Positions 52,270-60,695 of a stretch of DNA of 64,000 bases are shown here, in pieces (positions within the stretch are counted from its first letter, which is position 1; each line of letters opens with the position of its first letter). The position numbers and the translations under genes were made by a program. The notes under the pieces were generated by a model, which saw only the letters and a list, made by a program, of their open reading frames with translations, had not been told where the DNA came from and ran no database searches. Location of the stretch: assembly GCF_013415845.1 (NCBI RefSeq), contig NZ_CP058907.1:4976501-5040500 (forward strand), read 5' to 3'. Source of the DNA: Rhodopseudomonas palustris (GTDB lineage: Bacteria > Pseudomonadota > Alphaproteobacteria > Rhizobiales > Xanthobacteraceae).

Positions 52270-53406
52270 TCAACGCGGATGCATCAGCGCATCAATTACG
52301 CCGGCGTCCAACCTGCCGGTGCGCGGATCGGCCAGACCAAATCCCTGATCCAACTCCCAATAGGTCCAGCCCCAGCAATTGGCTTCGGCCGAATCGACAA
52401 CCGATTCCAGCCAGCGCAGCCGGCTGTCGCGCGGCGCCGCCGATTTGAACACGCCGAACTCATTGATGATCAGCGGTCGTGCGTAGCGCTCCTGCCAGGC
52501 GACGGCCGGAATCAACTGCCGGGCCACATAGCTCGGCGAGCCGGCCTGAACGATCGCTTTGTCCAGCTCCTGCAGCGCCTCATTATCGCTGCGCAAGGTC
52601 AGCTCGCTGCGCAGCCGCTCGACGGCGGGATCGTTGGCGACCAGCGGGAATGGCAGGTCGCGAACCCGGCTCAGCGGATTGGCCGGATCCCAATGACCCT
52701 GATGGGTGAACACGATCGGATCATAGAAATGCAGCGCATAGACGACGTTGCGGTCGGCGAGCGGCCTGAGCTGCGGGAGCGAGTCGGCGCGCTGCCAATA
52801 GGTCGGCCCGACGATCAGCGTAGTCTGCGGCAACAGCCCACGCACGAAGACGGCGAGCTGTTCGACCTCGCTCTGCCAACGATCCGGCGCAATATCAGGC
52901 TCGTTCAACAGCTCGGCGAACACGCGCTCGGCCGGATGCTTGCGGATCACCGTCGCTAGATTGCTCCACGCATCGGTCAGCGCCGCCATCGAGGCCTTGG
53001 GGTCGTCGCGGTGGAGGCGACCGAAACCATCGCCCGGATGCAGGTCAACCGAAACAAAGAAGCCGAGGCCAATCAGCTCGGTGAGCGCGGCATCGACGCC
53101 GGCGAGCTGTCGTTCGATGGTGGCCGGCGGACTGAAGGCGCGCATCACCAGATCGCCGGCGACCGGTAGCCGAACATGGGTGAAGCCGGCGCCGCGCACT
53201 GCGCGGAGCAATTCTGGACTTGGTCCTTGCAGGCGCGCGTTCTCGGTCCAGTTTGAGACGTTCACGCCGCGGGCCAGCGCCGCGATCGTCTCAGGCGGAA
53301 CGCCGGATGTCGGGCCGGTGCAGCGGTTCTGCGCGCCAGCTTGCACGCTCCAGCACAGAGCGATCAGTCCGAGGGCGGTGCAAGCGATCGTGCGTCGGGT
53401 GAGCAC
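52270..53406 (-). CDS. Exported glycoside hydrolase family 5 protein
   Basis: A 378-residue protein with a Sec signal (CTALGLIALCWSVQAGAQ). The barrel has both GH5 catalytic glutamates: E169 in LLNEPD (acid/base) and E316 in IINEFGV (nucleophile). The segments RLPVAGDLVMR, SVDLHPGDGFGRL and HFYDP match as well. It probably hydrolyses a beta-glucan or beta-mannan in the periplasm. Its place inside the exopolysaccharide locus suggests a role in trimming or releasing the polymer, as other GH5/GH8 members do in such loci. Confidence 0.9.
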   Translation of the reverse strand: MLTRRTIACTALGLIALCWSVQAGAQNRCTGPTSGVPPETIAALARGVNVSNWTENARLQGPSPELLRAVRGAGFTHVRLPVAGDLVMRAFSPPATIERQLAGVDAALTELIGLGFFVSVDLHPGDGFGRLHRDDPKASMAALTDAWSNLATVIRKHPAERVFAELLNEPDIAPDRWQSEVEQLAVFVRGLLPQTTLIVGPTYWQRADSLPQLRPLADRNVVYALHFYDPIVFTHQGHWDPANPLSRVRDLPFPLVANDPAVERLRSELTLRSDNEALQELDKAIVQAGSPSYVARQLIPAVAWQERYARPLIINEFGVFKSAAPRDSRLRWLESVVDSAEANCWGWTYWELDQGFGLADPRTGRLDAGVIDALMHPR

Positions 53407-53421
53407 GCGACGGCCAGCCGA

Positions 53422-55578
53422 TCAGCTCGCCAGCCGTGCGGCGGGAACCGCAGCAGGAGCCGGCTGCGCACTGGCCTTGTTGACGACTACGCCAGCGGGC
53501 GCATGTCCGCGGCGCGACAGCAGCGCCTGCGCTTCCAACGCGGCGCCAGCCTCGGTGACGGCGCTGTCGATCACCAGCAGATTGAGATCGGTGTGAGCAG
53601 CGATCTCGGCAACCTCCGTCTGCGTGGCAAGCGCCGGTGCGTCGATCAGGATGAGATCGAACTCGCTGCGGACATCGTTCTGCGCCGACACATCGGGTGC
53701 CGATGCGATCAGACGGACGACGGACGGAATCGTGGTTTTCAACACGCGGACCAGAGCGCCACCATCCGGCTCGGCGCGGTTCGACGGCGCAGCAGGCGCG
53801 GTGCGCGACTGACCCGCGACTTCGATGACGACACTCAGCATCCCGCGATCGACCGCGATCGCGTTCAACGCACGCGCCACCGAGCTCTTGCCGGCGCCAG
53901 GGTCGACTGACGTCACAAGCACGACCTTGCCGCGCTGCGACGGCTTCACCCCGATCGCATCGAGCAACCCGACGACATAGTGATCGAGCCGCCGCTCGCC
54001 ACCGAGCATCGCCAGCTTGCCACCGAGGGTGCGCACACCGGACAGATCGGGAATCCGCGCGACGATCGGCAGATTGGAATAGTCGGCGGCGGGCTTCTTC
54101 TCCTCAATCGGCTCCGCAGCCGAGGTCGCTGCAGCTTCAACCGGCGCGGGTGCGGTTGCACCTTCCGGCGGACCAGAATTGTCGGCCCGCTCCGGTTGGT
54201 TCGACAACGACGCCAGCATGGCGACGACGGCGATCGACACCAGGATCGACGCCACCGCGATGGCGGCGATCAGCACCAGCAGCGGCGGCCGGGTCGGCCG
54301 GGTCGGCGGCGTCGCAAACGACGCCACTTTGGTCTGGGTCGCCTGCAGCAGACGCTGCTGGTTGGTGGTGTTGTAACGCTCCAGGAACTGCTCGTAGATC
54401 GCGCGATTGGCGTTGGCCTCGCGCTGCAGCTCCTTGAGCTTCACCGCGGCCTGATCGTCGCCGAGCATCTCGGTCTCGAGCGACTTCAGCTGCTGCTCCA
54501 GCGTCTTCAACTGGTCGCGCATCGCATCGTAGTCGGATTTGGCGCTGACGATGTTGCGCTTGCGCTCGGCTTCGATCTGGCGATTGAGTTCGGCGAGCTG
54601 ATTATAGGCGATCACAAGCTCTGGATGCCGATCGCCCAGCACCGCGCGCTTTTGGGCAATCTGATCGTTGAGCTGGGTACGCTGGGTACGCAGAACGCTG
54701 ACGAGATCGGACTTCGAGCCGGTCGAGCCGTCGACGTCGGACTTCAGGTCGCGCTGCGCCTGCTCGTAGCGGTTCTTGGCCTCCTCGGTACGCAGTCGTG
54801 CCGCCGAAACCTGCTGGGTCAGCTCGGTGACCCGAAGCTGCCGGGTGGTGCTCTCACGCCCGGCATCGACGATGCGGTACTGGGTTTTGAACGCCGCCAC
54901 CGCATCTTCCGACGCCCGCAGCTTTTCGTTCAGCGTCTTCAGGCGGCTGCTCAGCCAGCCGGCGGCCTCGTCGGCCGCCACGGCACGCACCTGGGTCTGA
55001 CTGGCGACGAACGCCTCTGCGACCGCGTTGGCGTAATACGCCGCGCGCTGCGGGTCCTTCGCCACGAAGGTCATTTCGATCACGTAAGTCAGGCCGCGCC
55101 GCGCGATCTCCAGATGCTTGCGGAAACGGTCCAGGACGCGCGCCGGATCGGTCTCACTGCCGGCGATCTCGTGGTCCTCGGCAACCTTCAGCTTCTCGAC
55201 CAGCGGCCTAAGGAAGCCGTCCGACTTGGCGATTTCGATCAGGCTCTGCAGCGCGGCGGCGTCCTGGCCGATGCCCGGCAGCACTTCCTGATCGGTCGTG
55301 ACGCGCTGCTCGCGCGGATCGACCATCACCAGTGCGGTGGCCGCATAACGAACCGGCAGCAACCACAGCACGATCATGCCAAGCACGAACAGAGCACTGG
55401 CAAGCAGAGCGATCCGCTTCAGATTGTCCCGCAGGAATTTGGTGATAACGGCAGGCGTCAGCTTCGCCTTGATCAGATCGCCGCGGTCCGCCGGAAGCTG
55501 ATCAGGGTTCTCCCAGATGTCCGCGGTCGGACGCGGGGCAGGGATCGCCTTGTCCCGGCCTGGTTGGCTACCCGACAT
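53422..55578 (-). CDS. Wzz-type chain-length protein fused to a degenerate tyrosine-kinase-like ATPase
   Basis: A 718-residue inner-membrane protein. Transmembrane helices lie at about 57-75 and 430-458, enclosing a periplasmic Wzz domain with long coiled coil. The cytoplasmic domain (about 510-700) resembles bacterial tyrosine kinases: Walker A in TSVDPGAGKSSVARAL and a Walker B-like FDLILIDAPAL. The Walker A' strand, normally LLIDADLR, reads VVIEVAGQSR, and there is no C-terminal tyrosine cluster. Autokinase activity is therefore doubtful, while the polymerisation/export role stands. ATG 55578 has GGAG seven bases upstream. Confidence 0.88.
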   Translation of the reverse strand: MSGSQPGRDKAIPAPRPTADIWENPDQLPADRGDLIKAKLTPAVITKFLRDNLKRIALLASALFVLGMIVLWLLPVRYAATALVMVDPREQRVTTDQEVLPGIGQDAAALQSLIEIAKSDGFLRPLVEKLKVAEDHEIAGSETDPARVLDRFRKHLEIARRGLTYVIEMTFVAKDPQRAAYYANAVAEAFVASQTQVRAVAADEAAGWLSSRLKTLNEKLRASEDAVAAFKTQYRIVDAGRESTTRQLRVTELTQQVSAARLRTEEAKNRYEQAQRDLKSDVDGSTGSKSDLVSVLRTQRTQLNDQIAQKRAVLGDRHPELVIAYNQLAELNRQIEAERKRNIVSAKSDYDAMRDQLKTLEQQLKSLETEMLGDDQAAVKLKELQREANANRAIYEQFLERYNTTNQQRLLQATQTKVASFATPPTRPTRPPLLVLIAAIAVASILVSIAVVAMLASLSNQPERADNSGPPEGATAPAPVEAAATSAAEPIEEKKPAADYSNLPIVARIPDLSGVRTLGGKLAMLGGERRLDHYVVGLLDAIGVKPSQRGKVVLVTSVDPGAGKSSVARALNAIAVDRGMLSVVIEVAGQSRTAPAAPSNRAEPDGGALVRVLKTTIPSVVRLIASAPDVSAQNDVRSEFDLILIDAPALATQTEVAEIAAHTDLNLLVIDSAVTEAGAALEAQALLSRRGHAPAGVVVNKASAQPAPAAVPAARLAS

Positions 55579-55633
55579 ACGCACACTCCACACGAACCGC
55601 CCGCGTCACCACCGCGACAAAGTAAATATCTAC

Positions 55634-55827
55634 GGTTAATCCGTGGTTACTCGAGCGCCGCCGGAGAGGTTCGTTACCAGATGGTTAAGGAACCATGCGG
55701 CGAAGCACGAGTGCGACCAAATCGCTTTGTGCATTCTGTACCAATTAACCGCGCCACAACGAAATTGACCAACCGCAGGCACGAGAGTGTACAACTACAC
55801 GATCAGGACGTGCACTTTTCGTTAACC
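55634..55827. promoter_or_regulatory. Cluster of CtrA-like boxes in the divergent exopolysaccharide promoter
   Basis: Four TTAACC/GGTTAA hexamers occur at 55634-55639, 55683-55688, 55745-55750 and 55822-55827. ATGGTTAA at 55681-55688 is the complement of the known CtrA half-site TTAACCAT. At 55636-55650 the pattern TTAA, seven bases, TTAC is one base from the full CtrA site TTAA-N7-TTAA. The region lies between the Wzz and GT4 genes and can serve both. CtrA control is inferred from the motif alone. Confidence 0.45.
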
Positions 55828-55881
55828 GTCACATCTGCAGCAGGCTAAACAAGACGGATAGCGCACCGGGAGACAGGGCAC

Positions 55882-57081
55882 GTGAACGAACAGATCACTC
55901 GAGCCGAGCATGCGTTCGCCACCGGCGGACACGCTCCTCGCTCGCGTGCGCCGATGGTATCCGCCGTGCCGCCGAGATCAATGCGTCGCCGCGTGCTGGT
56001 GATCCAGACCCAGGCCGAGAACGCCGGAGCGCAGGAGATCTCGCGCCTCGTCGGCGCGGGCCTCACAGCGCGCGGTTACGATGTCCATAACCTGTTCTTC
56101 TTCCGGCAATCGCGCGGCTTCGATGAGCCACTGAACACCAGCTATTGCGTCCCGCGGCGCCCCGGCAATCCGCTGGCGTTCCTACGTTTCCTGGTGTCTC
56201 TCGGGCAACAGATCCGCGCCGCCCGTCCCGACGCGATCCTGACGTTTCAGCACTATGGCAACGCCATCGGCGGCGCGATCGCGCGGCTGGTGAGCCCGGC
56301 GCCGGTGATTGCCAATCAAGTGTCGGCGCGACTGACAATGCCCGGCTGGCTGCAGAAGCTCGATCTGATGATGGGGCGGTTCGGCGTCTTCAACACCATC
56401 ACGGTGAACTCCGAAGATATGCTGCACGACTACTCGCGCTATCCGGATTCTTACCGCAGGCGCCTCACCCATGTTCCGCACGGCTTCGATCAGAAGCACT
56501 CGGCGCTGACCAGGGCCGAAGCGCGCCGCCGCTTCGCATTGCCGATGGACGGCGTCATGCTCGGCACTGCGGCGCGGCTACATCCGCTTAAACAGCTCGA
56601 TGCCACCATCCGGGTATTGCCGGCGAAACCTTCCTGGCGGCTTGCGCTGGCTGGCCACGGGCCGGACGAAGTGCGGTTGCGCGCACTGGCCGAACAGCTT
56701 GGCGTCGCCGATCGGGTATTCTTTGTCGGCGAGATCACACCGGAACAAGTCGCCGATTTCCTTGCCAGCCTTGACGTCTTCGTATTCCCCTCGCTGGCAG
56801 AGACTTTCGGGCTTGCAGCAGTCGAGGCCGCCCATGCGGGCGTGCCGGTGGTCGCCAACGATCTGCCGGTGCTCCGTGAAGTATTAGCCTATCAGGGAGA
56901 ACCGGCGGCGTTGCTGGTCGACGCCTCCGACACGTCCGCTCTCGGCGCGGCGATATCGGCGGTGCTCGACGACCCTGCGTTGAGGGTGCGACTTCAGCGC
57001 AGTGGCGAGGGCTTGAAGACCAGATACTCTGTCGACGCCATGGTCGATGAATACGTCCATATTCTCGAACAGGCGATGTAA
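55882..57081 (+). CDS. Glycosyltransferase family 4 protein
   Basis: A 399-residue GT-B enzyme. The N-terminal domain shows VLVIQTQAENAGAQEISRLVGAGLTARGYDVHNLFF and the C-terminal domain the GT4 signature LGTAARLHPLKQLDATIRV, HGPDEVRLRALAEQLGVADRVFFVGEI and FVFPSLAETFGLAAVEAAHAGVPVVA with the retaining-enzyme E-x7-E pattern. It adds a sugar to the growing repeat unit at the cytoplasmic face. The start is GTG 55882 after a GGGAGA site. Donor and acceptor cannot be read from sequence. Confidence 0.93.
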   Translation: MNEQITRAEHAFATGGHAPRSRAPMVSAVPPRSMRRRVLVIQTQAENAGAQEISRLVGAGLTARGYDVHNLFFFRQSRGFDEPLNTSYCVPRRPGNPLAFLRFLVSLGQQIRAARPDAILTFQHYGNAIGGAIARLVSPAPVIANQVSARLTMPGWLQKLDLMMGRFGVFNTITVNSEDMLHDYSRYPDSYRRRLTHVPHGFDQKHSALTRAEARRRFALPMDGVMLGTAARLHPLKQLDATIRVLPAKPSWRLALAGHGPDEVRLRALAEQLGVADRVFFVGEITPEQVADFLASLDVFVFPSLAETFGLAAVEAAHAGVPVVANDLPVLREVLAYQGEPAALLVDASDTSALGAAISAVLDDPALRVRLQRSGEGLKTRYSVDAMVDEYVHILEQAM

Positions 57082-57102
57082 TATTGTTTGACGGATTGTC
57101 TG

Positions 57103-58632
57103 ATGATTGTTGAGCTTCGTTTCGACCAGCAGCGCCCCAGAACGTGGATGCGCCACCTGCTCGATCTGCTGGCAGGTCCTGGACGCACGCTGCAGGTAAG
57201 CTGGATTTCCACATCCGCGGAACGGCCGGCCGGGCTCGACACTCTGCTCGACCTCGAACGGATGCTGCTGCGGCGCGGCCAGCGCTGTGGCGGAGACCCC
57301 GAGCCGGCACTGCTCGACACCTCGCGCGCCTCCTATGGCCAGGCCGACCTGGTGATCGACTTCACCACGGCACCGCGCGAAGCTGATTGTCCTGCCCGCC
57401 TGTACTTACGCCCTCTGTTCGACGGCCGGGCCGGCGAAGATGCCGCCCTTGCGGCGATTCTCGGAGGCGATCTGCCGGTGATCGAGATCCGCGACGAAGT
57501 CAGCGGCGCGGTGATGTGGTCCGGAAAACCGTCAGGCGAAAATGCCAGCGGCCTCGGCGGCGCGCTCGGCGCCACCATGGCGCGCACCGGAACGCTGCTG
57601 AGGGGCATCCTCGAAAGCGGTCCGCGAGCACAAGGCATCCGCCGCGACGGCGCCCATCTCGGCCACGCGCACTCCGCCGCAGGCTTCGTCGCCCGCAACC
57701 TCGCGATGTCGATCGCCAAGGCGATCTACCGGCTGTGCTGCTATGCGCCGCATTGGCGGATTGGATGGCGCTATACCGACGATGCGGGGATCTGGAGTTC
57801 CGGCGATCTGTCGGGACCAGACTGGACGGCGCTGCCGAGCCCGGCGAACCGGTTCTACGCAGATCCGTTCGCGGTGACCTGGAAGGGCCGCACCTTCGTG
57901 TTTTTCGAAGATCTCGACCATCGCGTCGGCAAGGGCACGATCTCGGCGGTCGAATTCGGCGACGCCGGCCCGGTCGGGGAAGCGGTGCCGGTGCTCGAAG
58001 AGCCGTGGCATTTGTCCTATCCGTTCCTCATCGTGCAGGACGATGAACTCTGGATGATCCCAGAGAGCAGCCTGCAGAAGGACGTGACAATCTATCGCTG
58101 TGTCGAATTTCCGGGACGCTGGGAACGCCACGCGACGCTGCTGTCCGGCGTTGAGCTCGCCGACGCCACCATCCTGCAGCACGAGGGGAGGCACTACCTG
58201 TTCGGCGCGACCCGCGACGACGATAGCGATGGCGGCTATTCCGACACGCTGTCGATCTACGTCGCGGATGATCTGTTCGGGCCGTGGCGGCCGCACGCGA
58301 TGCAGCCGGCCCTGGTTGATCGCGCCAGCGCGCGTCCTGCGGGGCATTTCGTCCGGCGCAATGGGCAGCTGTGGCGGCCGGTGCAGGACTGCACGCACGG
58401 CTATGGCGGCGCCCTGGCTCTTGCGGAAGTCACGGCTCTTTCGCCAGAGACGTTCGTCCAGACCGTGCACCACATCATCCAGCCTGGGCCGCGCTGGCCC
58501 GGCCGCAAGCTCCACACTCTCAACCGCTGCGGACGACTGGAGCTGATCGACGGCAGCGTGATTCAGCCGAAGCTGCAGCCGCTGCGACGCATGGCCCGCG
58601 CCAACGACCCGGTCGCCGTCCCGGCACGCTGA
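57103..58632 (+). CDS. Two-domain protein with GINT1-like (glucosamine-transferase-associated) beta-propeller domain
   Basis: A 509-residue soluble protein. The first 190 residues resemble a formyltransferase-like or Rossmann half (ADLVIDFTTAPREA), poorly matched. From about 230 the chain follows the N-terminal domain of plant glucosamine inositolphosphorylceramide transferase 1 and bacterial relatives: NRFYADPFAVTWKGRTFVFFEDLD, EPWHLSYPFLIVQDDELWMIPESS and ATILQHEGRHYLFGATRD, a five-bladed GH43-like propeller. It probably modifies or transfers a sugar during polysaccharide assembly. ATG 57103 is preferred; TTG 57088 in the same frame is possible because neither has a strong ribosome-binding site. 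Confidence 0.7.
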   Translation: MIVELRFDQQRPRTWMRHLLDLLAGPGRTLQVSWISTSAERPAGLDTLLDLERMLLRRGQRCGGDPEPALLDTSRASYGQADLVIDFTTAPREADCPARLYLRPLFDGRAGEDAALAAILGGDLPVIEIRDEVSGAVMWSGKPSGENASGLGGALGATMARTGTLLRGILESGPRAQGIRRDGAHLGHAHSAAGFVARNLAMSIAKAIYRLCCYAPHWRIGWRYTDDAGIWSSGDLSGPDWTALPSPANRFYADPFAVTWKGRTFVFFEDLDHRVGKGTISAVEFGDAGPVGEAVPVLEEPWHLSYPFLIVQDDELWMIPESSLQKDVTIYRCVEFPGRWERHATLLSGVELADATILQHEGRHYLFGATRDDDSDGGYSDTLSIYVADDLFGPWRPHAMQPALVDRASARPAGHFVRRNGQLWRPVQDCTHGYGGALALAEVTALSPETFVQTVHHIIQPGPRWPGRKLHTLNRCGRLELIDGSVIQPKLQPLRRMARANDPVAVPAR

Positions 58633-58649
58633 CTTCTCTACGTTGCGCC

Positions 58650-59015
58650 TCAATCGCTACGGAACAGACGGCCGGCAATTGATCCTGCCGCAAGGCCAAT
58701 GGTTCCGCCAGCGAGCTTGACGCTGGCGTCGAACAGCCGCCCGTGCCGTGACGGCTCCAGCACCTGCAATAGTTCGAACAGCACCGCAGCCCCGAGCACG
58801 ATCATCGCAGCGAACAGGATATAGCGCGGGTAAGCCGCTCCGAATAATGCGCCGACCACCGCGAACGCCACGAAGCGCTCGATCGACGGCGACAATCCGG
58901 TGGTGGGCCTCAGGCCAATCGGACTGAGGGTCGCAAACGCGATCCCCGCAAGGCACAGCCAGGCCGCGATCCGAAGCAGCGTTCCAAAGTTGAGGCTGAC
59001 GACACGACTATTCAT
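58650..59015 (-). CDS. VanZ-like small membrane protein
   Basis: A 121-residue protein with four hydrophobic segments (LLRIAAWLCLAGIAFATLS, FVAFAVVGALFGAAYP, YILFAAMIVLGAAVLFELLQ, LAGGTIGLAAGSIAG). The pattern LSPIGLRP...IERFVAF and FELLQVLEPSRHGRLFDASVKLAGG matches VanZ-like proteins, many of which accompany polysaccharide loci. Its biochemical role is unknown. The promoter region carries a TTAACCAT box at 59043. Confidence 0.8.
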   Translation of the reverse strand: MNSRVVSLNFGTLLRIAAWLCLAGIAFATLSPIGLRPTTGLSPSIERFVAFAVVGALFGAAYPRYILFAAMIVLGAAVLFELLQVLEPSRHGRLFDASVKLAGGTIGLAAGSIAGRLFRSD

Positions 59016-59042
59016 AGATCCGATATCCGCGCTGATGAGACG

Positions 59043-59050
59043 ATGGTTAA
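59043..59050. promoter_or_regulatory. CtrA-like half-site
   Basis: ATGGTTAA, the complement of TTAACCAT, 28 bp upstream of the VanZ-like gene start and facing the flippase gene. An identical octamer lies at 55681 in the same locus. Confidence 0.4.
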
Positions 59051-59268
59051 TGCCAAAGCGCCCCCGCTTCGGTCGGGTCTGCGAGCATCTTTACCGTCAT
59101 CGACAATTATCGCCCGGCATTCGCTCGCCGATCGTTCAAATAGGATAGATTGCTACCGTGCGCCAGGACGGTGGCGGCGGGATTGTCGACGTGGTGAACC
59201 GGGTCCCCCGGAGGATCGTTCCCACCGTCGAGTGCTCTCTCGAAATCTGCAAGCCCGTCGCGAGGTTG

Positions 59269-60627
59269 ATGATTTTGAAATTCGGTACCACGCTCGAAAG
59301 ACTGATCAACCTGAGCAAGAACGCCGGGATTCGCGCCATGACCGGCGCGTTCGGGTTGCGCGTGCTGATCACGATCGTCAATCTCGGACTGGTGACGCTC
59401 GCCGCGCGGACTCTCAGCGGACACGATTTCGGCACCTATTCGATGCTGTTCAGCGCCGCCAGCCTGCTCAGCGTGGTCGCCACCTTCGGCCAGCAGATCT
59501 TCATCATGCGGTCGTGGAGCGAATACACCACCGCCGGAGACGAGCCGAAGCTGAAGGGCGCGATGATCTTCACGACGCTCGCCTGCTTTGCCGGCAGCGT
59601 GCTGGTCGGCCTGCCGTTCTTCTTCTGGGTATCGGCCGAGCATGACACGCTGCTGGCGCTGTCGGCGACGTTGTATCTGGTCTGCTTTGCGGTGATGCTG
59701 ATTTCGGCGCACGTCACCCGCGGTGCCGTCGGCGTCGGTGTCAGCGACGGCCTGACCTATCTGCTGGTCGCCACCTGTCCGATGGTTTACCTCGCCGGCT
59801 GCGTCATCATCGGCGCGCCGATTGAAATCCACACCATCTTCCTCACCATGGCGGGGGCCTCCTGCTTCACCGTGATGGTGCAGATGACATTGTTGCGGCG
59901 GCGGGTCCACGCTCAATTCCCGCATATCGGCCGCTCACGCTCAGCCTTCGAGTTGCGCACCTGGAGTGCCCGCTCGGCCAAGCTGTGGGTGTCGGGCTGC
60001 CTGGAGGCCGCCAATCAATACGCCGACGTGGTGATCATCGGCTACCTGATGAGCCCGACCGTTGCCGGCGCGTATTTCGTCACCACCCGGATCGCCAACG
60101 CGTTCGCAATGGCTACCGGTGCCGTCTACATCTTTTCGACCCGGCACTTCCCACATCTGTATTACAGCCGGCAACATCGCGAACTCGACGGCCTGCTTGA
60201 TTCGGTGGCGCTCGTCACCCTGGCGATCGTGATCGGCGGCCTGATGGTGGTGCTCGGCGGTGGACACTGGATCCTGTATCTCTTCAATGCCGATTACGTC
60301 TCGTACTACAGCGCCCTGGCGATCCTGACCGCTGGGACCGCGGCAGTCGCTGCAGCCGGGCCGTGCGGCTCGATCCTGATGCTGACGGGTCACGAGGGTC
60401 GCTATCTGGCGATCATCGGCGGCACAGTGCTGATGCGCGCGGTCGGGTTCTTCGTGCTGATCCCGCTGTTCGGTATCTCCGGCGCTGTGGCGGCGACGGC
60501 GATCTCGTTCATCGCACTGGCGCTACTGATGCGCAGCGCATCGATTCATCTCGCCGGCATCGATGGGTCCGTGTTGCGGCTGGTGACGGGATGGCGTCAG
60601 CGTCGACTCACCCAGCCAGCGGAATGA
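59269..60627 (+). CDS. Polysaccharide flippase-like (MATE/Wzx) membrane protein
   Basis: A 452-residue protein with 12-14 hydrophobic helices. The N-terminal GAFGLRVLITIVNLGLVTLAARTLSGHDFGTYSMLFSAASLLSVVATFG matches the Wzx/RfbX polysaccharide transporter start, and the remaining helices keep that rhythm. It should flip lipid-linked repeat units across the inner membrane. ATG 59269 is preferred because it begins the conserved part with CGAGG upstream; an in-frame GTG at 59158 would add 37 non-hydrophobic residues. Confidence 0.87.
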   Translation: MILKFGTTLERLINLSKNAGIRAMTGAFGLRVLITIVNLGLVTLAARTLSGHDFGTYSMLFSAASLLSVVATFGQQIFIMRSWSEYTTAGDEPKLKGAMIFTTLACFAGSVLVGLPFFFWVSAEHDTLLALSATLYLVCFAVMLISAHVTRGAVGVGVSDGLTYLLVATCPMVYLAGCVIIGAPIEIHTIFLTMAGASCFTVMVQMTLLRRRVHAQFPHIGRSRSAFELRTWSARSAKLWVSGCLEAANQYADVVIIGYLMSPTVAGAYFVTTRIANAFAMATGAVYIFSTRHFPHLYYSRQHRELDGLLDSVALVTLAIVIGGLMVVLGGGHWILYLFNADYVSYYSALAILTAGTAAVAAAGPCGSILMLTGHEGRYLAIIGGTVLMRAVGFFVLIPLFGISGAVAATAISFIALALLMRSASIHLAGIDGSVLRLVTGWRQRRLTQPAE

Positions 60628-60695
60628 TCCGTGTTCCGACGCTCGCGTAGGAACGCCACACTTTCATCGTATGCTTGGATGAATTCGTTTGCGGT

